A DNA stretch of 64,000 nt, from positions 429,041 through 493,040 of the forward strand of contig NW_006920428.1 in NCBI RefSeq assembly GCF_000344685.1, written 5' to 3'. Shown piece after piece: positions 11,497 to 23,169 of the stretch. The notes below the pieces were generated by a model, which worked only from the letters and a program-made list of their open reading frames with translations, searched no databases and had not been told where the DNA came from. The stretch is from Gloeophyllum trabeum ATCC 11539 (taxonomy: Eukaryota > Basidiomycota > Agaricomycetes > Gloeophyllales > Gloeophyllaceae). How positions within the stretch are numbered: the stretch's first letter is position 1; every line of letters starts with the position of its first letter. A program made the translations under genes and the position numbers.

Positions 11497-12284
11497 TAGA
11501 CTCGCGACCAGTCCTGTACGCAATGCACACGCCTTCCTTTTTTGGTTTCGGAGTGATGGAAGGCGACAAAATCGTCTCTGGCACACATTGTTCAATGATG
11601 TTTTTGAAGCGAATGGAGTTGATTGGAATAGGTGAGAAAAGAGGATTTTCTCCTTGAGTCAGTCCAAATTCATCGAAATTTGACCTATGTCAAATGAATC
11701 TATGGCCTTCAAAACCTACAATGGTGTAAATCTCCCAAGGCATGATTTTTCTGAGCTATGAGGCTCTCAAATCACGAAGTCCCACTCATAGTTGGCGCGT
11801 GTCACGCGCATCCCGCCAAAAGGGCGACCGTGTTTCCCAGCCGCTTCGCAGTGTAGCGAATATTACGAGCGGAGCTTGAATTGCGAAGTGGCTGGTATCG
11901 AGCCTATGCTTTGCAGCCGTTTGCAGATCGATGGACCACCAATCCAGAAAATCGCGTATAGTCGGAGTGGGTCGGAGTGCGTCCCAGGGACGTCGGAAGA
12001 AGGTAGGGAAGTCCTGATGGTCTGATTTCCGTCTCTCAGGGACTTAAAATTGCTTGTCCGACGTGGTCCGACTGTAAATGATTTTTAAAAGTGGGCCCAT
12101 CAATCTGCAAACGGCTGTGACTACGATTCCGAATACACATACATAGGCTCGATACCAGCCACTTCGCAATTCAAGCTCCGCTCGTAATACTCGCTACACT
12201 GCGTTCGCAAGCTCACGCCTTCCATCACTCCGAAACCAAAAAAGGAAGGCGTGTGCATTGCGTACAGGACTGGTCGCGAGTCTA
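11497..12284. repeat. Nested long inverted repeat (hairpin-capable)
   Basis: Outer arms are 11497-11565 and 12216-12284 (69 nt each, essentially perfect reverse complements). Inner arms are 11847-11908 and 12142-12203 (62 nt each, about one mismatch). On the right, outer and inner arms are only 12 nt apart; on the left they are separated by about 280 nt of unrelated DNA. The loop contains the TIR element at 11914-12117. Origin by inverted duplication followed by insertion or replacement on the left side is inferred. Confidence 0.85.
11914..12117 (+). mobile_element. Small TIR transposon (MITE), family 1, copy 1
   Basis: 204 bp with terminal inverted repeats, starting CAGCCGTTTGCAGATCGATG and ending with the near reverse complement (CATCAATCTGCAAACGGCTG). 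Flanked by TG on both sides (11912-11913 and 12118-12119). It carries no coding capacity. It is homologous to 25736-25926 and, in reverse, to 33537-33741. The matching 2-bp flank in all three copies supports real transposition by an enzyme encoded elsewhere. Confidence 0.85.
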
Positions 12285-13358
12285 ACACATACAGGCAATT
12301 TATCGACAAGTGTAATATGCTTCATATGTGCCCCTGGAGCGGATAAGGTCCTTTCTTCATTCGAAGCTTCGAGCAAGCGGCCCAATGCGAGTGCCATTGG
12401 ACACGGACTTCGAAAGTCGGGTTCATGCTAGTGCTTCGGAGATACAAGTGATGCAACTCAGTCTACTGTGGCTACTTTCTTGTCATGAAGTAGCACCTTT
12501 TCTCATAATGGGACTGCACACTTTAGATCTCCGCCATATCACCATCGTATCGTAGCCCATCGACATAGATATCTATGTACATTGTAGACGACAAAGGCAA
12601 CCGTCTGTGCAGAAGATCGATTTAAACTGCTCCAGCAGACCCGTTGCGACTCTGAAATTTCGAGAGAACGTCTACTATTGCGACTTACCAGTACACCCTC
12701 TAGTATACATACGGGATTGATCCAATTGAATGCCTTTGTAACGTGCATATCTGTAAACCGAGAGTATGGACCCCAATGCATTAGATACTCGCATTGCGTG
12801 CTGGATCGTCAATAATATGAGCCGACCTTTAGGCGCACGCATAGTACCCATGTATTCATATATTCACTCCAGATTCACTCGCCAAGTCGTTTTCTGTGCC
12901 ACTGCCGCACGTGATCACACGCGACTGACGCTGCACTCACAGTGACAGTCACATTCACGCGTCTCTCCCCACAGCGATTCCGTCGTAGCGGGGGATTCGA
13001 CAAGATCAGAGATAAATCTAACCAACTAACGTTTTTGAGACAATCTTGGTGTCCAAAACTGCTCGCGGATTTACGGCGGACGGATTGCATATTTGCCGGA
13101 CCTACGTCGAATGGGGTACCGTCGTCAGGTCACATGCGCGAAGAACAACGATTGCCCAACAGTCGGTGCGGGACTATCCGTGAGCCACAACCTTTGACCT
13201 TTAAAACGTGGAACGTCTCGTGCAGGTCAGTAAATCCTCTCGTTCCACCGCGTCATCCGGCAAACCTCGTCTCTCAGTCTTCCCGACTACAGTACGATTC
13301 CTCAAGAGCACAGGCCTAGATCAAACGAAGATACTGTCGAGAAGAATCTTGTGCTGAA

Positions 13359-15776
13359 ATGCCTGATTACTTCGTCGGACCGCTAGCCCTCGATGACTTT
13401 CTGAACAAGTTTGTGCCCGTCAGCAGCACTTATGATCCCAATGCATGTAGTGGTGCCTTTGATGAGATCAGGAAGTGCGCCGCGGAAGAAGATGTGTACG
13501 AGAAATTTGTGCGTGCTTTTGCTGACTGCTCTCGCTATATACTGAGACCTGTGCATCGTCAGGCAACCTGCATCGCCGATAGAGGGTTGTGTCCTGGCTA
13601 TACCTTTGTGGCTGCACAAAACACTGTCCCTGAAAATCATATGAATATACTCGGCGCCCATAAGATGGACATGGTCTTGCACCGCGATGAGGATCCGCCG
13701 AAGTCTACAGGCTGTAGTACTCCTAAACCTCGATGGGACCGCATCGTTCTCTATGTCGACTCGCTCAACCACAGTCCCTGGGCAAAGTGTGATCCGTGCG
13801 ATGATTGTGACACACAACTGGACGATAGTCGTGCCCTCCAAAGGAGAAGCACCAGAGAACAGCTCATGTCTCGCGTGGCAGTGAGGTTCGCCTGTCAGCA
13901 ACGGACCCATATGTTCTCCATGATTATTCTTGGGGGATACGCTCGAATTATACGATGGGACCGCGCGGGCGCTGTATTCACCGAAAGGATCGACTACGTT
14001 GCGTGTCCCGAGAAACTCGCGATGTTTCTTTGGCACTTCGCTCACCTGGACCGCCGGCAGCAAGGTTACGACGACACTGCGGAGCTGATTGAGGAGGACT
14101 CGCGTCTGCACAACATGATGATGAAGAAAATTGCAGACGGGAGCAAGATGAGTGCAAAAGACAAAGACCTCCCGGAAGCCTACGTACTGGACTATTTCAA
14201 GGACTCATGTGACCCGGATTGGCCCAAGTGGAGGTTGCAGGTAGACGTTTCTGTATCTCCTGGTGACTCCGCCGCCTCAGCTTCGGGGGCCGCTTTGGGC
14301 CCGACAAAACCCCGTTACTTCCTCGTCGGCAGACCTCATTTCACTGCGCCTGGGATGACGGGCCGCGCCACACGCGGCTACGTCGCGCTGGACGAAGAGA
14401 ACAATGAGCTCGTATACCTTAAAGACTGCTGGCGTGTGGACCTCCCGGACATGACGAGAGAAGGCGATGTCATACAACTTATGAACAACGAAGGGGTGCA
14501 ATGTGTTCCGACGTTGGTGTATCACGGGGACATAGAGGGGCAACGTACATCGACCCAAGAGCACTGGTCTGGGGACACGGGCAAACCGAGCTCATTCAGG
14601 CCCCATCAACATTACCGACTAGTGGTGCAGGAGGTTGGCTGTCCTCTCTCAGACTTCAAGCACTCTGAGGAATTGGTTAAAGTTATTACAGAGTGTATAG
14701 CAGGTACGTTATATGGTTGCGGCTCCGATTGACACCTCATTCCGTTTCGCAGGACATGCCGACGCCTTTGTAAAGGCGAAAATCCTTCATAGAGACATCA
14801 GCGCTGGAAACATCCTAATCCTCCGAAAGATGGTGGACAAAAAGGGCCAGACATCTGTTGTGACACGAGGTCTCCTGAATGATTGGGATTTGTCCATAAG
14901 CGTGGCCGACAATAATGACGGACTGAGGCAGCCTAGTCGTACGGTATGTCCCATTATTATCAGGCTTCTCTCTTCTTTTGCTCACACCCGCATATGTTCC
15001 CCCAGGGCACCTGGCAATTCATGTCAGCGTTCCTCCTGCAGAAACCTTGGAAGTCACACGAGCTCCAGGATGACCTCGAATCCTTCATGCATGTCCTTAT
15101 CTACGAGGCCATACGCTATCTCCCTCATAATTGCACGGACGTTGGGGTATTCGTCAAAAATTTCTTCGACATCGCGAGCAAATCCGGAAACGTCATCACT
15201 GGCGGGATCTGGAAGATCGCAGCCATACGATTCCGAACACTTGAAACGCCTTTGGGGAACGACCTCAAGTTTTACGAGCCGCTTCAGAGTCTTATTGATG
15301 ACCTCATGTCGTGGTTTCAGGCCTATTATGTCATGCACGACCTCTCGACTCCAGAGCAGCCTGAGGAACATTTCAGCAGTAAGCTGGCCTACGTTGATAG
15401 AAAGAAGCACATCATTGGACTCCCGGCCTATCTTTCTGTTAAGCCAGTCGACAAAATTGACCCATCGCCGTCGAAGGAGGAAATGGAGGAAATGGACAAG
15501 GCGATATACGAGCCGCTGGCGAAGAAGCTAGACACTCACGACGCCATAATAAAGCTCTTCGTGTCCTACTATCTTCAAAGCTGGCCCGAGGATGACAAGC
15601 AACCGGACCAGCTACCGGAGAACTACGACTCCGACCATCAGACCCCCGATGACTCCCCTACGGCATCCAAGCGAACCGCCAGCCAACTTGAAGAGGAAGC
15701 TTCTGAGGGCGGCAGCGGACGGTATTACAAAGTGGCTAGGACCGGGACCCGTACCAGTGTCTCTCGTCGACAATGA
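13359..15776 (+). CDS. FunK1-type fungal protein kinase, copy A (N-terminus eroded)
   Basis: Exons 13359-13508, 13563-14703, 14753-14943, 15006-15776; about 750 aa. The 54-nt first intron keeps the frame open but is confirmed by paralogues, where the same intron contains stops. FunK1 marks include CPGYTFVAAQN, MIILGGYARIIRWDRAGAVF, HRDISAGNILIL (catalytic loop) and GLLNDWDLS, where DWD replaces DFG. The C-terminal tail SGR..KvAR.G.R.SVSR is kept. Upstream, the paralogous N-terminal coding sequence is recognisable (NEDTVEKNLVL) but shifted by one nucleotide just before 13359, so the start used here is an internal Met of the other copies and about 40-50 residues are missing. The TATAAAAG box seen before copies B and C is not present. 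It may be expressed or decaying. Confidence 0.72.
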
Positions 15777-17333
15777 TGATGTCGTGCGGTGAATGTCACT
15801 CGGTTTCTTTCCATTGTTCTTGCTTTTCTTCTATCACTATCACTCAAGGCATCCTTGGTATGGGTCGTAGCTGCGGCCATCATATCCTTACTCATGGTAC
15901 TTCAGGAAAACCCTCCCTGGCAAATTAGACATAATTTTGCATAATTGGCTCTAGGGCCATATAATGAAGATAACGGGTGGATAAGTTCTGGATAAGTTCA
16001 TATAACCGACATAATCTCATACAAGAGAACACCACAGTCATAAGTCAATGTAATTTGGTACATATATACAATCTGATCATGGACATTTAGAGTAGATACA
16101 TTCTACATACATAACCTTTGCCACAAGTCCCGACAGAGTCCGGTCCTTGTATCCTGCTATCCCTTCTACCAGTTGTTGCAATTACTTCTCGGGCATGACT
16201 GCAGGGCTTACCAGGTGTCGACAGTGGGGCAGTAGCTACGGCCGCACTCCCATGTTCTCGTGCATCCCATTATACCGTTATACATTCATGGACCCAGATT
16301 GGCACTGTTTGTGACCATCAGTATAGCTCACGTACTAGAAGATGTCAGCTGTGGGGTACTCGCAACGCCAGCCATTACATCGCCTCCGCCAGCCAAGGCT
16401 GGAGTTTGGCTGCACCCCAACACTCGCTCGTAGTGCGCAGAAAGCCTTGGTCAGTGGAATTGAGTGAGTGTGGAAAAGGTAAACGAGTCTTACTCGTATC
16501 AAACATCTCGAACCAGATGCATATCCCTTCTCTGATGTATCTACATCCTGTCTGTCGTCAGACTAAGCTTTCGGTCAATACAGGCGAATGAGCGACGATG
16601 AAGTTGGCGTCGTTGCACTTGAAGACAGGCTGCTCATGTGACCGGCCAACGCGACACAAGCATGTTGAAGAGTTGTACGACAAGCGTGCAGGTATATGGA
16701 TATGGCGGGAGCCTGATGTGGGCATTTGAAAGATGTCATGCTCGTCGCCGTGGATGATAGAGCCGGAGATGTGGCTGCGCGTGTGTTCTCATTGTGGTGC
16801 CGTTACTTTGCAGCGGAAGCCTGGCCTTGCACAGGAACACGACTATTCGATGTCAAAGCTATCCAGATATTGCCGATTGTCCTAGCGTAGCCAGGAAATG
16901 CACCGTGCATAGGGGAGAGAGCACAGACGAGAGGGCGCCCAGTACACAATAGCCTGAGATCCAGCTTGCGGCGAGAGGCTTCGAACTTCCGTTACTTCGG
17001 GTTTGAACGCGCCGACGCGGTCACGTGAGTTTGTTGATACCGTGTTTTCAAGCTCCGACCGAATCTACTTCAACAGTCCTCGCGAGTCGCGACTTCCCTC
17101 TTTCGTTCTTCCCTCTCTCTCACCGTCTCCATCCAGTTCTTCTTGTGTGCCCAAACAGCTGTGCTCTTCTCGGGGGTCTCGCCTTTCAGCGCCGCACGAC
17201 TATGGCGCTGCCTTCGTAACCTGAGCCACGGTAAGTCACTTGTAACTGTTCGCTGGCGCTGGCTTTCGCCGACATTGATTTATATGGCACATTTTCAGTG
17301 TGCATATAATTGTCATTTCCTGTGGAATCCAAG
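15777..17333. other. Intergenic, no gene recognised
   Basis: About 1.5 kb between FunK1 copy A and a small membrane-protein gene. The last 300 bp (about 17040-17230) is pyrimidine-rich, with a possible non-coding first exon ending at a GTAAGT donor at 17230, fitting a promoter or 5' UTR of the next gene. Nothing else is supported. Confidence 0.5.
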
Positions 17334-17623
17334 ACCGAGGCCCCGCCACCCATCTCATTGCCGCTTGTCGACTTCAAGTGGAATGCATCAGTGGTAAGTA
17401 TTTGTCGATTTTGAGTACTAGGATATCTGCTGACTCATTTATATGACTAGGCTGAAGACCGACCTACCGTGATTGGCGTAATAGATGAAGGTGGTCAGAT
17501 GTGAGTTCGCCGATGTTGTCTCGGCAGTTGTCCTTACTGAGATACCATAGTAGCTTCTCTGCTGGTGGGTTAGTTGGTATCCTTGCTCACTGGGCCTTGG
17601 CAGCTGGGTTGGGTGTGGGCTAG
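17334..17623 (+). CDS. Small single-pass membrane protein, 5' end unresolved
   Basis: Three phase-consistent exons: about 17334-17393, 17451-17500 and 17551-17623 (TAG stop). They are separated by a 57-nt (GTAAGT...CTAG) and a 50-nt (GTGAGT...ATAG) intron. The product has an acidic/Pro segment containing LVDFKWNASVAEDRPTVIG and ends with a Gly/Ala-rich hydrophobic helix (GGLVGILAHWALAAGLGVG) that should span or enter a membrane. The initiating exon was not found: in-frame sequence upstream hits TAA at 17307, so at least one more splice is needed. The family is not recognised. The neat splicing and terminal helix argue that it is real. Confidence 0.5.
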
Positions 17624-18448
17624 CCTTGGGAGGAAACTTGAAAGTTGTGGTTGAAGGTGTGTATCGTGTTGTTACCTTGTGTGTATCCAGTACCCTAACC
17701 CTTGCTTTCCTGCTACAGACACTAGAGGTATTGTGATCCTTTCACGTACATGCTGGGACTAGATTTTGGGTGTAGATAGATTATCACAGTTTCGGCTGCT
17801 CTATACAGACTGCAACTATGTATACACAATACCCTTGCTGCAATGATATGGATTTTGCTCCCATCTATGCTATACAGTGTCAATAAAAGGAGATAAAAAT
17901 AAGAGAGTGCCTTGTCTAAGGCTATGTTATTAGATATAAATGTTGGATAACCACGCATAATTACAAAGGGGCTAGTGTTTTAGTGATAATCGGGTATAAT
18001 GAGATAATCTGTATAATTTTTGACAATTATGCTCTTTTATATCTAATTAGCGGGAGAGGGTTTTCCTGATGCTACTTCACTATTACTAGTTGCAGTTTAC
18101 ATATCCGATATCTATACTTCACTACTCATTATACGTGTGTCACCAGATTCAGAGAGACCCATCGTGAGGCTAGGATGCCGTCGACGCCTGCTAGGACTGA
18201 AACATAAAGGAATATTATCATATCGGGACCTTAACTTGCAGTAGCTTAACTGCGATGCGCGCCTGCGCTGAGATGCTAGCGAAGCGTGATATGGCACGAC
18301 GGGACGCGCCAGGATGTTTAATGCACAAGGTGGCATCCATGGTGCAGCACACGTATCTGCATTCATAGGGCTCAAATCACTATATCCTCCGTCTGTTTGT
18401 GTAGTAGACAGGACAAATATGATAGACTGAGCAACGCCGGATACTTCC
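17624..18448. other. AT-rich intergenic, contains a telomere-like motif
   Basis: 3' flank of the small membrane-protein gene, with a likely 3' UTR intron and ACCCTAACCCT at 17692-17702, followed by about 500 bp of AT-rich DNA. No gene is seen. Confidence 0.5.
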
Positions 18449-18945
18449 GCCTCGGTCGAGCGGTACGAGCTGCTCTCCACATCCGCCGGGGCACCCCCGG
18501 ACATCCAATTCAAGCGTAGTAAGGCTACTACAACGTCGACGAGATCACTCGCCTCGGAAGGGTGCGAGTGGATGCAAGTGCTCGCGCACCCCGCCGCCGA
18601 CGTCTACGACCTGTTCGAGCGGCTCCAGGGCAACTCCGACGCTTCGCAGGAGAACGTGCTCCACCTGTGCCTCCCGCTCCGTAGTTCGCTGCCATGCTGT
18701 TGGTTGCGTCGACGTTCCCGCGCGGCCACGATGAAACGTATCAGCAGGGGATCGGAGGATATTCTAGAGAAAACGGCCATGAGGATATCTGGAGGAGGTT
18801 AGCTGGTTTCGGCGGCATGGTGCTCGTCGCGGTGGCAATGTTGAGGGTCATGGTGCGGGTGGAGACGAGAGGGATCCGGAAGATTGTCAAGTGCAGTAGG
18901 AGGTATAATGCGCAGACGGCGAAAACCAAAGTCTCCGCTGTCTAA
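18449..18945 (+). pseudogene. Broken copy of the cassette membrane protein
   Basis: Homologous to the intact minus-strand gene at 60893-61453. The frame starting GCC TCG GTC GAG gives ASVERYELLSTSAG, then HPAADVYDLFERLQGNSDAS and QENVLHLCLPL. It then shifts frame inside the first membrane segment, resuming as MLLVASTFPRG and IWRRLAGFGGMVLVAVAMLR. The start Met is not conserved. It lies directly upstream of a RAP1-like pseudogene in the same order and spacing as the intact pair. Decay is clear from the frameshift. Confidence 0.75.
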
Positions 18946-19401
18946 GCAAGCGAACCAGGTCGGGGGCAGCTGTGAAAGCATGTAAGCTACAGTTTAGTCT
19001 CAGTTGATACCTCTTCTGACTTGGTGATTCGACCTACTTTGCCAAATTGCAGGCGCGCCGCTGATCTACGCGTTTTGGTGGCTGATAACAACATCTATCA
19101 ACATGAAAGTGTCAATACCATTAGACCCTCTTTACAGTCACCAGCATCTGTATCATGTTACTTGTAGAATTCTTAAAACGGTCAATTCGATCCATGCTGT
19201 CCTGGGTAGCTGCAATGGAATTTGAATACAGTGCCGTCCGAAGCCCATTGGCAGGGATGCAGAATAGGTCTTTCCAGCCTAGCAAGGACCGTCTCCTACT
19301 TACAGGCGAGCCTGGTAGACATGATAGAGAGCGAGTGCCTGTAACCCTAACCAATACCACGTCAATTCTTGCGTGGGCACTCACGTGACGAGCGTGTCCT
19401 T
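18946..19401. other. Region between membrane-protein and RAP1 pseudogenes; decayed promoter
   Basis: Homologous to 60450-60890 (reverse) and 29985-30340. It contains a conserved segment around GCGCCGCTGATCTACGCG, a telomere-like box at 19342-19352 and a CACGTG at 19382-19387. No intact gene. Confidence 0.6.
19342..19352. promoter_or_regulatory. Telomere-repeat box (TAACCCTAACC) before RAP1 pseudogene 1
   Basis: An 11-bp match to almost two TTAGGG units (reverse strand), at the same place relative to a downstream CACGTG (19382-19387) as in the other two RAP1 copies. Conservation in three promoters suggests a bound site. Confidence 0.6.
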
Positions 19402-21954
19402 GTCACTGTCAGTGTCACCCTTCCCGACTCGCGCGTCGAGGACGCGACGGCACCATCTGTTCATCGGCGCAACAGTCCCGTAGAAATTACTGACGCTGAG
19501 CTCCAGAAAGGGAACGCAAATGAAGTCGAAGAGGAGCAGGTCTTCGTGCAAGACGGCCAACCTATATACTTCTACCTCCACCGATTAACGGCAGCACAGG
19601 TACGTGCAGTGTACAAGAAGATAACGGTGTGTGATGCAATAGAATTCACTTTGGATATGTGTACTGAGTGCGACGATATCTGATGTTTTCAACATCTCTC
19701 TCTTCCCACTACGTAAGCGACGTAAGACCCACGGCGGAGGCATCTGTCGTGACTTAAAGGACGCGGATGTGCTCCTCTGCGCACCCGAGCCAGTAGGCTT
19801 CCTTTAGAAACGATACTGGCTGGATTTGGATCCCGAGGTGGTGGATGTGGGGTTCGTCGACGTGTGTATACGGCGCGGGAAGTATGCGCATGCGCCGCCG
19901 GTGCGCAAGGGGATGAGCGGGCCGAGGCCTGGGCAGGGGTGAGTCAGTTCGTTCTATCATTATGCTGGGATTGTCTCTGACTGTGTGCGGTGCGGACTGC
20001 GCACATGGACAGGAAGGTGGAGTTCTTGGATCCGGACAAGGTGAATTTGGCGAGGTACCTCGCGCAGGCCATTCCGGACCAGGAGTCGGGCGGGAGGCAG
20101 GCGAGAGTCATCTACGAGAGGCTCATGGAGCGTGTCGGTTGCATCCGTCCTTCCTCTCTTCTCTCATTAGCCCTCGCATCCACGTCGATTATGTTCTAGG
20201 GCGAATGGGACCCTGCGTACGCGTGGGCGAAGCGCCACACGTGGGAGTCGTGGAAGCAGCATTACAAGATGAACAGGGAGTAGTTTGACGAGCAAATCAA
20301 GGAGATCGTGCAATTCCATCCGCCAAGGAAGTATGGGAAAGGTTAGTACGAGCTCGACAGGCGACGTAAGAAGGGGCGAGTGTTCATCTCTGAGTTGGAG
20401 GGCATCGATGATGACGAGTAGGAGGAGGAAGGGGAGGGAGAAGAGGAGGAGGCGGTGGAAAAGCAGGTAGAACAGAGACCGAGGAACAAGGATGAGGAGC
20501 GAGAGAGTATGCGCCCGCCGCCTGCGAAGAGAATGCGGAGGGCGAGCGAAAGCGTGACGTCGCGTGCATCGGAGGTGGAGTGAGAACGTGGTGCACGGGA
20601 AACGAGCGAGGGCAAGGGCAAGGGCAAGGGCAGCCGAGTAACCGTGGTCTCCTAGTTTATCTGTCCTTCCCTCACCGTGTCACAGGGAAGAAGAGGAAGA
20701 AGAAGAAGTGCACATGGATGACAACGACATGTTCAACCCCACCGGGTACTACGACTCCGCGGAGGACCTCCCCCTAGCAGGACCTTCCGGTACCCAACGC
20801 TCACCTGTGCCGGGGGCTAGCATGAGCTCGCAAGCTACGCTCGTCGGGCTGGTGCTTCCACAACTGCTTGGTGATACGTCGAGGCCTAAGGCACCTTCCG
20901 GTACCCAGCCTCTCGGGCGTACGCAGATAGCAAGGCGGTAGCTCCGTACCGGCTCCAGAGTGTAGCCACATCACCGAGTCTGGAATGCGAGTATTCGCAA
21001 GCACAGGGCCTACCAGACGAAGCGGAAGAGAGTTCAGGAGGTTCCCCAGCTGACGAAGACGTTCCGCCGCCCGAGCTGACTGAGGAGGATGTCGATGTTG
21101 TCCCCCGACAGAGGGAGAAGACCCTGAGCCGGAAGAAGAAATCGCTCCTCCTCTACCCGCTCCTCGACCTAAGGCCAGGCGCGCAGTGTAGAAGACGCCT
21201 TCGCAGATGACATATGACAGCCTGCCCGGAACACTCGCGTACGGTCGCGTTCCGTCGACCTTACACCAGCCCCTCCGCCAAGCAAGAGAAACACTCGTGG
21301 AGGCAAGGATAAAGAGGCGGGTACCGGGGGAGGGCCAGCTACTCGTTCTCGCCAGGCTGAACTCGTCGATATCCAAGACGCCTCGTCAGATGAATACATG
21401 ATACCGCTCGAGGAAGAAGGCTCCAGCGAGGTGTGCGGTGTCCCACAGGCTGGTGGGAGCGCGCGCTCCCGGGGGTCGATTGGGGAGACCCAGGAGGAGG
21501 AGGAAGTGGAGAAAGCCGTCGACGCGCTCTCAGCCGCGACTGCGGAGTCGGGGGCGAGTTCCGTATGGAAGCGGCTGCTTCACGAAGACAGAAAGGACTA
21601 CCAGCCGGGCCAACGCCGCAGCGTCAATAAACATCCGTTGGACTCCGATGACCAGGAGACGATTCGGGATTTGGCTGCTCCACGCGGCGGTCGGGCGGAC
21701 GCGAAAGTATCGAGGATCTCACCAACGAGCAGCTCGCAGATGATTTGGAGCAGCTGCTCTCCCCCATTGGGAGCGCCCAGAGCGTGAGGCGCGCGGCGAG
21801 TACGTCGAGCTGGGCGGCGACGGAGTCCGGGGAGGGCTCCAGGAATTTCCCGCCGCCTGGAACGAGGGCCAGGGTTGCGAACGAGGTGCTGGAGCGGGCC
21901 CCGTATAGGCCTCCGCGGGGGACGAAGGCTAAGGAATATGCGAACAGGGTATGA
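19402..21954 (+). pseudogene. RAP1-like telomere protein, pseudogene copy 1
   Basis: Co-linear with the intact RAP1-like gene at 57859-60374. The BRCT half reads VFVQDGQPIYFYLHRLTAAQ, then an intron at 19627-19726 and a second exon with ICRDLKDADVLLCAPE. The Myb half reads VEFLDPDKVNLARYLAQAIP, then HTWESWKQHYKMNRE, and the tail ends APYRPPRGTKAKEYANRV. Damage: the start codon is ACG at 19447-19449; there are in-frame TAG codons at 19805-19807, 20281-20283 and 20343-20345; another TAG interrupts the acidic tract near 20418; further frame changes follow downstream. It cannot encode a full protein. Its promoter motifs remain. Confidence 0.85.
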
Positions 21955-23169
21955 GCGTGGATTGCGGTTTGAGTTTTTCTGTCTTCTTTGACTTTAGTCT
22001 GAGAAGTGCTACACATGTCTAGTTCTAGTTGTATATGCCTTATGTCGTAGTGATAATGGGAGTTTGGGAATGTATATGACCCTCCAGCATAGGACTGTAT
22101 GTGGTATGCTCGCATTCAGATAAGGACTGCCGCGCATGCTTGGGGGCACGCAATGTGAGGCAACAGTGCGACCAGCGCGTGGCAGCGATGCGACTGCCCC
22201 GACCCACCCACCCCCCATATCAGCCACACTCATGCTGCCTTCGCCTTACGGCACGAACGAGCTATGGGTACGATTGTCGCGTTATGTCTACCTGAAGATC
22301 ACTGACCACGCTATATACTAGTACCAGAGCGTGCGTGTCTCTGATTGCTACCTGTGGCTACCCTCATGTTGTGGTTCCAGGATACTGGATACCATGTTTT
22401 CATCTCCCTGATCCTGAGTCGTTTTTTCAGGGCGAAGGGCGCAGCGATGTGATTCATCTCACAAGCAACAGTAGACACGCCAAAATATTCTGTTTGAGTC
22501 TAGCGTAACCGCTCTGGCCTTCTGTCCAACACACCGAGAGCGGTATACGCGTACTATGAAAATGTAGACTCCTTACTTGGAAACCATTGCTTCTCTGACC
22601 ACCTCTACAGCTCTTCGCTATTTCAGGTGTTGAATCAGCGCGACGAGGATGACTCGGGACTTCTTTCGGACCGGGCGTGTGGATCAGTACCCTCTCGGGA
22701 ATATTTGGCTAAATCCATCATAATGCTGATTTGTATGACGAGGTTAAACGTTGAGCACGGCGTTCAGCTTGGTGTGGCTTGAGCCCAGACATCAGGAAGC
22801 CGCCACGTGACAGCGCGCGCGGTCCGAGTCGTGACAGTCACACTCTTGCTTCCCTCGACTTGTGGCTACAGCAGTGAGCACCCATTCGGCGTGGGCAGCG
22901 TTCCGATATATTCTAGAAGGTATACGCTGCTGTTATCACTTCACTGGTAGAAACGGAAAGTGTTTCCAAGGGATTGACGGCGTCTCCACCTGCAGATCTG
23001 AGGAGAACTGCAGAAGCCAGTCAGGCGTGGCTCATTGTTGTGACTCACGCACGCAAAGAACAAAGCCTAAGCATATCAACGTGTTGATGCACAGAGGTAT
23101 CCATTGAGCCACCGTATTCACCCTATAAAAGGCAGAAACTCTGTTGGTAGAGTAAGTTCTCGCCCTCTC
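21955..23169. other. Cassette spacer between RAP1 pseudogene 1 and FunK1 copy B
   Basis: About 1.2 kb homologous to 32690-34411 and, in reverse, 56565-57858. Around 22380-22410 it has an uninterrupted sequence (ACCATGTTTTCATCTCC) matching the insertion site of the 285 bp transposon in the next copy. No gene is seen; the last 100 bp is the FunK1 promoter. Confidence 0.6.
23124..23132 (+). promoter_or_regulatory. TATA box of FunK1 copy B
   Basis: TATAAAAGG, 38 bp before the start codon at 23170. The same box precedes FunK1 copy C. Confidence 0.65.

Larger units (their letters stand above)
11216..13358. other. Repeat-rich intergenic region between F-box copy 1 and FunK1 copy A
   Basis: No convincing gene. 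It contains a nested inverted repeat (11497-12284) enclosing a small transposon (11914-12117), and the eroded 5' region of FunK1 copy A (about 13200-13358). ORFs inside the inverted repeat are mirror images of each other and are not taken as genes. Confidence 0.6.

Noticed and set aside
11497..12284. CRISPR-like or tandem-repeat array
   Set aside because: Repeats are inverted pairs, not direct repeats with regular spacers, and the genome is eukaryotic.
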